Part shown: positions 1 to 5,228 of the stretch, in pieces
How the letters are laid out: each line of letters opens with the position of its first letter
Numbering within the stretch: the first letter of the stretch is position 1
From: Clostridia bacterium
Lineage (GTDB): Bacteria > Bacillota > Clostridia > Christensenellales > Aristaeellaceae
NCBI GenBank assembly: GCA_016296675.1
Contig: JAEDIV010000062.1
Coordinates: 1 to 14,500 of the forward strand
DNA: 14,500 bases
Direction: 5' to 3'
The notes under the pieces: model-generated
The model's input: only the letters and a program-made list of their open reading frames with translations
The model's database searches: none
Told to the model about the DNA's origin: nothing
Program-made: the position numbers and the translations under genes

Positions 1-189
1 GGCGGCATCGATAAAAAGGATGCGCTCATGATCGGCGACAGCCTGACAAGCGATATGCGCGCCGCACAGAATGCCGGAATCGATTTCCTGTGGTATAACC
101 CCAAGGGAAAGGCTCGTCCTCAGAATGCATGGATTCAATACGAAACCGATACCATCTCCGATTTTGAAAAATATGCGCTGATGGATTAA
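1..189 (+). CDS. HAD-superfamily hydrolase, YjjG-like nucleotidase (C-terminal part)
   Basis: Only the last 62 residues lie in the window; the gene begins upstream of base 1. The visible part holds the final HAD motif as MIGDSLTSDMRAAQNAGID (residues 9-27 of the fragment), in which the GD..xxD acidic residues bind the catalytic magnesium. It is followed by a WYNPKGK segment, and the combination is typical of the YjjG/YfnB branch of HAD phosphatases, which dephosphorylate non-canonical pyrimidine nucleotides. A cytoplasmic housecleaning role is inferred from the family. The core DxDxT nucleophile motif and the cap domain are not visible, so substrate class cannot be checked. The stop (TAA) is 14 bases before the next gene's start, so the two are probably co-transcribed. 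Confidence 0.85.
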   Translation, partial: GGIDKKDALMIGDSLTSDMRAAQNAGIDFLWYNPKGKARPQNAWIQYETDTISDFEKYALMD

Positions 190-203
190 ACGAGGTGAAA
201 AGC

Positions 204-884
204 ATGATCCGCCACACAATAACTGATATCCCCTTTGAGATCACGCCCGAAGAAGTCGCACAAACCCTGCGCGTAAACGAAGACGATTTTGATGAGTTTT
301 TGGACGTCTACAATGAAACCGTTCCGCTTTTGAAGCCCGTATTGTACTTTGGCGAAGAGGAAATCCATTCAAACGACGGGCGCAATGTCGTTATCGGCGA
401 TCAGACATTTTCAAGCCGCATCCTTGCTGTAAACATAAAGGATCTTAAGAAAGTCTATCCTTATGTCGCCACCAGCGGACGCGCCGCCTACGACCATGCA
501 CAGGCATACGATGATCCGTTGTACAGTTTCTGGGCGCACGGTATCTGCGAACTGGCGCTTCGAAAAGCGATGTCCGTTGGTTTTGAAGAAGCAAAAGCGC
601 GCTTAGGCGTAAGCGCGCTCAATTCCATGAATCCCGGTTCGCTTTCGGATTTTCCGATCAGCGCCCAAAGGCCGTTATTCGATTTGCTTAAAAACGTCGA
701 AGAAGAAAGCGGCGTCACGCTGACAGATACCTTTTTGATGGTGCCGGTCAAATCCGGCTCCGGCATCTGGTTTGAGTCCAACAAGCATTATGCCAACTGC
801 ATGATGTGTCCGCGCGTGAACTGCCCCAGCCGCCGCGCCGACTACAGAGAAGATATGTTCGAAGCGGAATATGCGGAAAAATAA
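204..884 (+). CDS. Vitamin B12-dependent methionine synthase activation-domain protein
   Basis: Encodes 226 residues resembling stand-alone versions of the MetH activation domain, which bind S-adenosylmethionine and help reductively remethylate an inactive cob(II)alamin cofactor on a methionine synthase or another corrinoid methyltransferase. Visible signatures are the MNPGSLSDFPI segment (from residue 142), which takes the place of the RxxxGY SAM loop of E. coli MetH, the downstream LMVPVKSGSGIWF segment, and a C-terminal CxxCxxxxC cluster (C199, C202, C207) followed by SRRADY. As I recall, that cluster is common in Clostridial stand-alone forms and may hold metal. ATG 204 is preferred over an in-frame GTG at 195 because GAGGTG (192-197) is a Shine-Dalgarno site 6 bases before the ATG and contains that GTG. 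The last 43 bases overlap the 3' end of the convergent gene. No methionine synthase gene is adjacent. Family is fairly sure; the partner is not visible. Confidence 0.82.
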   Translation: MIRHTITDIPFEITPEEVAQTLRVNEDDFDEFLDVYNETVPLLKPVLYFGEEEIHSNDGRNVVIGDQTFSSRILAVNIKDLKKVYPYVATSGRAAYDHAQAYDDPLYSFWAHGICELALRKAMSVGFEEAKARLGVSALNSMNPGSLSDFPISAQRPLFDLLKNVEEESGVTLTDTFLMVPVKSGSGIWFESNKHYANCMMCPRVNCPSRRADYREDMFEAEYAEK

Positions 885-1660
885 ACATCCGCATCCTTCC
901 ATGCAAATCCCGGATCGTTAACGGTATCCTTCCATAAATCCGAGCCGTCTCTTCCAAGGTGATAACCCGCAATTGCAAGAGCCGCCATCAAAAGCGCCGC
1001 AAGCAGGATAATCAGTATTTTCCTCTTTGCGCGCTTTTTTTGCTGCCCCGTTTTCTCGCGCCGCCTGCGGTTTTGGTTTCTCTCTTCATCCCGGCGCGCA
1101 ACCGCCCGCGGATTGAAATGCTTGAGCACGTGGTTTCTGTCTCTTTGGCAGCGGATGCATTTCTCCTCAGAAAGCAGATTGATGCGGCCGCAAACGCATC
1201 TCCAGTATTCCTTCTGCACCTGCGGATACTGAACCGCATCCTCGCCCGCAAGAGAAATGAGCCTGTCCAGCTTTACGCCCGTCAGAAGCGGCTGTTCGCC
1301 GATTTCGATCAGATCTCCGTCGCCCGGTTTCCATTCGGTCCCGTCCTCGTAGAGTACGCTGCCGAAATACATCTCTACATGATCCACCTTTGCACAGTTG
1401 ACTGTAGAGTGAACGAGCTTGAACTGACTCAGCGGCTCCACTTCGCACTGATCAACGCTGATACTCTCCGTAATCCTCGCGCGCGTCAAAGCGTTATACC
1501 AATTAATCGTGGCATTATATCCCACGATTTTTTTCTTTGATAAATTGTGAAGGCGTATATAAGCCCTGATATTGCCGAAATCGTCGCTTAAAAGCTCATA
1601 GCTTCTCAGTTCGATCGGACAGGAAAGATCTACTATCAAAATACTCTCGCCTTTCGCCAA
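842..1660 (-). CDS. Zinc-ribbon, single-pass membrane protein of unknown function
   Basis: I do not recognise this 272-residue protein as a named family. Residues 1-150 look like a beta-rich soluble domain. Next comes a four-cysteine zinc ribbon, CxC at C155/C157 and CxxC at C168/C171, preceded by W and containing GRIN, like the W-C-C-N-C-C pattern of small zinc fingers. A very basic stretch (about 185-213, rich in R, K and E) leads into one membrane helix (about 214-233) and a 39-residue C-terminal tail. The basic flank before the helix suggests that the N-terminal domain and ribbon are cytoplasmic. The chosen start is TTG at 1660, with AGGAA 8 bases upstream; there is no in-frame ATG near the N terminus. 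It is convergent with, and overlaps by 43 bases, the corrinoid activation gene. A role as a membrane-tethered sensor or scaffold is only a guess. Confidence 0.72.
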   Translation of the reverse strand: MAKGESILIVDLSCPIELRSYELLSDDFGNIRAYIRLHNLSKKKIVGYNATINWYNALTRARITESISVDQCEVEPLSQFKLVHSTVNCAKVDHVEMYFGSVLYEDGTEWKPGDGDLIEIGEQPLLTGVKLDRLISLAGEDAVQYPQVQKEYWRCVCGRINLLSEEKCIRCQRDRNHVLKHFNPRAVARRDEERNQNRRRREKTGQQKKRAKRKILIILLAALLMAALAIAGYHLGRDGSDLWKDTVNDPGFAWKDADVYFSAYSASNISSL

Positions 1661-2094
1661 ATGTCATTTCCTGATTTGTCCAGCTAATCATATCAAACTT
1701 TTGTTACATCCGTATGAACGCGTGATTTTCTTCATGTTGTCGGCTTTTATGCATATATCCCACCTGAATTACGCTGGTTTTTATTAAGGATGTCGATAAA
1801 TGTAACCAGATGTTCGATATCAGATATTTTTTGTGATGTGATCGCATATTGAATACCCGTTTGAATATATTTTCACAACATCTCATTTTTTCGTACAATA
1901 AATGAATATTCTGAATTAAATTTCCGATTATCATACATAATTATCCATGCTGAATATGCAAAAACGACGCCTCCGCATTTTTGAAAACTGTTACATTATC
2001 AATTTCAGTAACTTGACACATTCTCTTAATCATTGTATAATTAGTTCCGTATCCCTGTATCTAATCTGCATTCCTGCCAAATGGAGTTATCACA
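1661..2094. other. AT-rich intergenic region, 434 bases
   Basis: This gap separates two divergently transcribed genes and is clearly richer in A+T than its flanks. It holds the GGDEF gene promoter (2013-2041) and three copies of GTTACAT in either orientation (1703-1709, 1800-1806 reverse, 1990-1996). I found no convincing coding sequence: a 76-codon reading frame on the minus strand lacks a ribosome binding site and any recognisable domain. A minus-strand promoter for the zinc-ribbon gene is expected here; TATGAT around 1688 is a candidate -10 box, but I saw no good -35 partner. Confidence 0.5.
2013..2041 (+). promoter_or_regulatory. Sigma-A promoter of the GGDEF gene
   Basis: TTGACA at 2013-2018 and TATAAT at 2036-2041 are both perfect consensus hexamers separated by exactly 17 bases. 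Transcription would start near 2048, leaving a leader of about 47 bases. GGAG at 2083-2086 is the ribosome binding site, 8 bases before the ATG at 2095. A GTTAC (1990-1994) and GTAAC (2008-2012) inverted pair abuts the -35 box and could be a regulator site. Confidence 0.88.
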
Positions 2095-3792
2095 ATGCTC
2101 AACGATCAGACTGAGCGAAAGCTCAGAAACATGCTTCTTCTGGTGGCAGCGATCATATCCTTTGCGATATTGATCGCTGTTAATGTTGCAGAAAATTGCG
2201 ATGTGCCGCCAAGCGGCCGCGGTGAATACATATCTTTATCCGATTGGACAATGGTAAATGATGCAACCGGCGAAGTTTCAGAAATCCACATGCCCTATAC
2301 ATTGGAATTCGAAGGCGATCAGTCCTATTACACCTTGTCCACGGTTGTCCCGCCCGTCACCAATACCAGCGAAAACACTTTCCGCATCTATTCAAATTAT
2401 ATGGATGTCGATTTTTTCCTGGACGGCGAGCTGAAGTATTCTCACCACGTGCGCGACTATGCCTCCTTCGGCGCAAGCGGAAACGAATTCCATTATTTTG
2501 ATCTCCCCATATCCGATGAAAAACATACCATCACCGTGAAGATTCGCTGCCAGCTGGGCGATTCCACCGATTATTATCTTCGTCCGGCGCTGCTCGGCTC
2601 AAAAACCGGCATGTTTGTCGATGACACAATTTCCTGTATCCCCGTATTGCTTCTGTGCGTGCTTCTTGTTTTCATCGGTATCTCGGCTTTTATCCTGAGA
2701 ATCACCGTTAAGGCAACCTTTGGTCCGGCATCCTACATTACCTTCTTCGGTCTCTTTGCCATTCTTTTCAGCCTCTATACCTTCCTTGAAACCGAGCTTG
2801 CGCTTTTCATTCTGAAAAACAGCCGTTTCATCTATATGGCGAAGTTCATGCTCCTGTGCATTCTTCAGATTCCGCTCATGGAGACCATCATCGTCCATAT
2901 TCTCCCGAAATACAAGCATTTCGGCTCTCAGATTGTGTATTTCAATGTCGTGAATTTTATTTTTCAGACATTTTTGCACTTCACCGGAAATCTTGATTAC
3001 TGCGCAATGCTTCCGCTCACGCACGCCATCACCGCAATCAGCTTTATCCCCATGATCATTTTCCTTCTGAAAACCGGCGTTCATGCCTACCCTTATCTCG
3101 TGGCGGTTTTCCCGATGTATATCGGCTTTTTGCTGGATGCCTTTCTCATCCACATCGGAATGCCTTCCTATCACAACAATTTCTGGTTCACCCTCTCGCT
3201 ATCGATCTATATCGTGTTTGAAATCATCCGCCTTCTCCGCATGTACATGCACAAATTCCATCAGCTGGTTGAGAGCAACACCCTTGAAACCCTCGCCTAT
3301 ACCGACCTTCTGACCGGTCTTGGAAACCGCAACGCATACGAAGAGCACATCAAGGCGCTCAACGAGACCACGCCCTCTGAAACCCTCGGCTGCATCGTAT
3401 CCGACCTTACCGACCTTAAAGGCATCAACGATACGCGCGGCCACGGTTCCGGCGATCTGGCGCTGATTGAAATCAGCGAAGCCATCCGTCATCAGATCCC
3501 CGCAAACGCATACTGCTTCAGAACCGGCGGCGATGAATTCATCATCATGATCGACAGCATTGACGAACATACGCTTTCAAAACTCGCGCAGAGAATCAAG
3601 TTTGACGTTTCCGAACGCGCGCAGGTCAGACATCTCCCGCTGATGCTTTCCATGGGCTACGGCCTTTATCATCCGAGCGACGAAAACGTTCCTGATTTCA
3701 TCAGAAGAATCGATACCCTGATGTATGCAGACAAACGCGCGCAGAAGCAAAGACTGGCGCTGGCCCGTGCCGCCGAAGAAAGCAAACTGTAA
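2095..3792 (+). CDS. Membrane GGDEF protein, probable diguanylate cyclase with 7TM sensor
   Basis: The 565-residue protein probably makes cyclic di-GMP from two GTP in response to an external signal. An N-terminal membrane helix (about 11-30) is followed by an extracytoplasmic domain (about 31-177), a block of roughly seven hydrophobic helices (about 178-385) and a cytoplasmic GGDEF domain (about 395-555). This arrangement matches the 7TMR-DISM class of receptors. In the catalytic domain, DLLTGLGNRNAY starts at D404, the metal-binding stretch reads SDLTDLKGINDTRGH, and the signature GGDEF (478-482) is intact. The inhibitory RxxD site normally 9 to 6 residues before GGDEF reads PANA, so product inhibition at that site is probably absent. 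The ATG has GGAG 8 bases upstream. The gene stands alone between its own strong promoter and a bidirectional terminator. The ligand is unknown; cyclase activity is likely but unproven. Confidence 0.93.
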   Translation: MLNDQTERKLRNMLLLVAAIISFAILIAVNVAENCDVPPSGRGEYISLSDWTMVNDATGEVSEIHMPYTLEFEGDQSYYTLSTVVPPVTNTSENTFRIYSNYMDVDFFLDGELKYSHHVRDYASFGASGNEFHYFDLPISDEKHTITVKIRCQLGDSTDYYLRPALLGSKTGMFVDDTISCIPVLLLCVLLVFIGISAFILRITVKATFGPASYITFFGLFAILFSLYTFLETELALFILKNSRFIYMAKFMLLCILQIPLMETIIVHILPKYKHFGSQIVYFNVVNFIFQTFLHFTGNLDYCAMLPLTHAITAISFIPMIIFLLKTGVHAYPYLVAVFPMYIGFLLDAFLIHIGMPSYHNNFWFTLSLSIYIVFEIIRLLRMYMHKFHQLVESNTLETLAYTDLLTGLGNRNAYEEHIKALNETTPSETLGCIVSDLTDLKGINDTRGHGSGDLALIEISEAIRHQIPANAYCFRTGGDEFIIMIDSIDEHTLSKLAQRIKFDVSERAQVRHLPLMLSMGYGLYHPSDENVPDFIRRIDTLMYADKRAQKQRLALARAAEESKL

Positions 3793-3805
3793 ATCTGTAT
3801 AACAG

Positions 3806-3840
3806 AAAATCCCGGCTATGCCTTGCATATCCGGGATTTT
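3806..3840. terminator. Bidirectional intrinsic terminator
   Basis: A 10-base stem (AAAATCCCGG 3806-3815 with CCGGGATTTT 3831-3840) continues after one mismatch into a further 5-base stem with a CTT loop. It carries a T-run on either strand, so it can end both the GGDEF gene (stop at 3792) and the convergent phosphoribosyltransferase gene (stop at 3861). Confidence 0.88.
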
Positions 3841-3860
3841 CTATTTGCTATGTATTTACG

Positions 3861-4418
3861 TTATTTTTGCGTTCCGTCGCAGTTGAAAAGGGGCAGCTTC
3901 TCAAGATAAATGATGTCGTCTCTATTCTGCGCGGCGCCTTCAGCCAGAATCGCCATCCTGCCGACAATATTGCCTCCGGCAGACAGGACCAGCTTCTCAA
4001 GCGCCTTCAGGGATTCGCCGGTCGAAATAACGTCGTCCACAATCAGAACACGCTTGTCCTTCATAAATTCGGCGTCCTTTCCGTCAAGGCAGAGAATCTG
4101 CTTATGATCGGTGGTAATGGAGTCTACTTCGACGGTGAAAACATCCTTCATATAAAGCTTGGGCGCTTTTCTCGCGAGCAGGTAGCGGTTTACGCCTTCC
4201 TGACGCGCCATTTCATGCGCGAGCGGAATGCCCTTGGATTCAGCGGTGATGATGATGTCGTGTTCCGGCGCAGCTTTGAGAAGATCTCTTGCGCAGGCAC
4301 TGGTCAGTTCTACATCACCAAAGATGACAAAACCGGCAATATACAGTTCTTCATTGATCGGGCAGATGGGCAGATCTCTTTCAAGACCTGCAACTTTGAT
4401 TCTATAGTACATATCCAT
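3861..4418 (-). CDS. Phosphoribosyltransferase, adenine phosphoribosyltransferase-like
   Basis: Encodes 185 residues of a type I phosphoribosyltransferase fold, which joins a nucleobase to the ribose-5-phosphate of PRPP. The PRPP-binding motif is VLIVDDVISTGES, near residue 125, with the two adjacent aspartates and the TG turn intact. Upstream, DIIITAESKGIPLAHEMA and LLARKAPKLY match the EaRGf and RK-KLP regions of adenine phosphoribosyltransferases, so purine salvage in the cytoplasm is the best guess. A regulatory PRT-like protein or another base specificity remains possible. The start is placed at ATG 4418, 11 bases after AAGGAG (4435-4430). A GTG at 4427 would add three residues but lies only 2 bases after that site. 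The gene has its own promoter and appears monocistronic. Confidence 0.85.
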   Translation of the reverse strand: MDMYYRIKVAGLERDLPICPINEELYIAGFVIFGDVELTSACARDLLKAAPEHDIIITAESKGIPLAHEMARQEGVNRYLLARKAPKLYMKDVFTVEVDSITTDHKQILCLDGKDAEFMKDKRVLIVDDVISTGESLKALEKLVLSAGGNIVGRMAILAEGAAQNRDDIIYLEKLPLFNCDGTQK

Positions 4419-4455
4419 TTTTCTCACTGCTCCTTAGCATAATAGTCCTGCCCGT

Positions 4456-4484
4456 ATTATACCACCGATTCAGGACTTTGCAAA
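4456..4484 (-). promoter_or_regulatory. Promoter of the phosphoribosyltransferase gene
   Basis: On the minus strand TATAAT (4461-4456) is preceded by TGG, an extended -10, with TTTGCA (4484-4479) 17 bases upstream as a weaker -35 box. An exact 7-base inverted repeat (AGTCCTG 4444-4450 and CAGGACT 4471-4477) brackets the -10 box and could be an operator. Confidence 0.7.
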
Positions 4485-4503
4485 GCCCCACTTTTAAACA
4501 TTC

Positions 4504-4529
4504 GCCCCGGGATCATGCGTTCCCGGGGC
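4504..4529. terminator. GC-rich hairpin, likely terminator after the coat genes
   Basis: A perfect 9-base stem, GCCCCGGGA (4504-4512) with TCCCGGGGC (4521-4529), closes an 8-base loop 17 bases past the stop of the CotF-like gene. The T-run is poor on the minus strand and better on the plus strand (ATTTT), so termination efficiency is uncertain. Confidence 0.65.
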
Positions 4530-4545
4530 ATTTTCAGCGACAATT

Positions 4546-4824
4546 TTACAGGCCAAGTTCCGCGTGCATCTGAGAAAACTTCTGTTTTGCAGTATTTAAA
4601 ACATTTGCATCCGCATTCTGGCCTGCATACCAGCCCTTCTGCTGCATAGTGGTGAACACGCGGTACTGATCGCACGCGCAGTCGTTCAGATTATCTGTAA
4701 GGACGCTTCGAAGCTTCGGCTCGGTTGCTTCAGGAATAAAGGTTCCGTAGGCGTGGATCAGGTATTTTTCCTGCTCCAGAAGGTCCTCAACGCCATACTG
4801 ATCGTTCATGACATGCTTTTCCAT
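4546..4824 (-). CDS. CotF-family spore coat protein, short form
   Basis: The 92-residue protein matches the conserved part of the Coat F family, whose members are structural components of the endospore coat. Its features are an acidic helical start (DLLEQEKYLIHAYGTF), a central PKLRSVLTDNLND helix, and the C-terminal QYRVFTTMQQKGWY stretch. Bacillus CotF is about 160 residues, so this is a half-length version, as is common in Clostridia. The predicted fold is a ferritin-like helical bundle. The start is well set by AAGGAGG 6 bases before the ATG. It lies 16 bases downstream of a second small coat-type gene and is probably co-transcribed with it, during sporulation. The family call is good; the exact layer or timing is not shown by the sequence. 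Confidence 0.85.
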   Translation of the reverse strand: MEKHVMNDQYGVEDLLEQEKYLIHAYGTFIPEATEPKLRSVLTDNLNDCACDQYRVFTTMQQKGWYAGQNADANVLNTAKQKFSQMHAELGL

Positions 4825-4840
4825 ACGCTGCCTCCTTTCT

Positions 4841-5041
4841 TTACTGCCAGGAATTCAGATAATCAAACAAGCGGTTATACCTGGCTCTGTGGCAATTGGC
4901 AAGCTCGCTTGCCAGCTGCTTAAGGCCGGCATCCTGAAAGCTCTCGGCATACCGTTCCGCCTTCTTGCAGGCGATAAACTCATGGGTCAGCTGATCCTGA
5001 AGAATGGAAAGGCTTTTGGACTGAATCATTCCTGTGGGCAT
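4841..5041 (-). CDS. Small helical protein, probable spore-coat partner
   Basis: This 66-residue protein is almost entirely helical by inspection (SILQDQLTHEFIACKKAERY, then LKQLASELANCHRARYNRLF) and ends in YLNSWQ. It has no signal peptide or membrane segment. It resembles the small ferritin-like proteins often encoded just before CotF-type genes in Clostridia, and is first in what looks like a two-gene sporulation operon. AAGGAGG lies about 8 bases before the chosen ATG. Another ATG 5 bases earlier is out of frame and soon closes. I assign the coat role from the neighbour and the shape, not from a catalytic or binding motif. It could pair with the downstream CotF-like protein as the other half of a helical bundle. 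Confidence 0.68.
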   Translation of the reverse strand: MPTGMIQSKSLSILQDQLTHEFIACKKAERYAESFQDAGLKQLASELANCHRARYNRLFDYLNSWQ

Positions 5042-5073
5042 TTCATGTTCCTCCTTAAAAATGGGATCATCCC

Positions 5074-5102
5074 TATCATGCCCCTCAAAGCGCGTTTTAT
5101 GC
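5074..5102 (-). promoter_or_regulatory. Possible sigma-G/F-type forespore promoter for the coat pair
   Basis: On the minus strand GCATA (5102-5098) and CATGATA (5080-5074) are 17 bases apart. This fits the Bacillus forespore pattern of GHATR, 17-18 bases, CATnnTA. The -10 box lies 32 bases before the first coat-type ATG. No sigma-A pair of similar quality was seen. The match is short and the assignment is inferred. Confidence 0.5.
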
Positions 5103-5182
5103 CATGAACTTTTTTCCTTTCTCCATCGTCAAAAGATTATTGGTCAATCCAGCAAATTACCATAGCAAAAACGAAAAAGATG

Positions 5183-5191
5183 TGGTATACT
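5183..5191 (+). promoter_or_regulatory. Extended -10 promoter of the penicillin-binding protein gene
   Basis: TGG immediately before TATACT (5186-5191) makes an extended -10 element; TAGCAA 17 bases upstream is a poor -35 box. The start of transcription would be near 5198, about 31 bases before the ATG. A GTATACT/AGTATAC inverted pair (5185-5191 and 5212-5218) flanks the expected start. Confidence 0.5.
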
Positions 5192-5228
5192 TTTAAATGG
5201 GTAATTATCAGAGTATACGGAGGAAACC

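Noticed and set aside
871..894. Hairpin ATGCGGA/TCCGCAT at the end of the activation-domain gene
   Set aside because: Only 7 bases of stem with a 10-base loop and no T-run on either strand, so I do not call it a terminator.
959..1540. 193-codon plus-strand reading frame opposite the zinc-ribbon gene
   Set aside because: Lies antisense to a better-supported gene with a coherent zinc ribbon and membrane helix; no ribosome binding site or domain.
1704..1934. 76-codon minus-strand reading frame in the AT-rich gap
   Set aside because: No Shine-Dalgarno site before its ATG, no recognisable domain, composition typical of translated AT-rich noncoding DNA.
2599..3174. 191-codon minus-strand reading frame inside the GGDEF gene
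   Set aside because: Antisense to a conserved membrane protein; its E/K/H-rich sequence is the mirror of hydrophobic codons.
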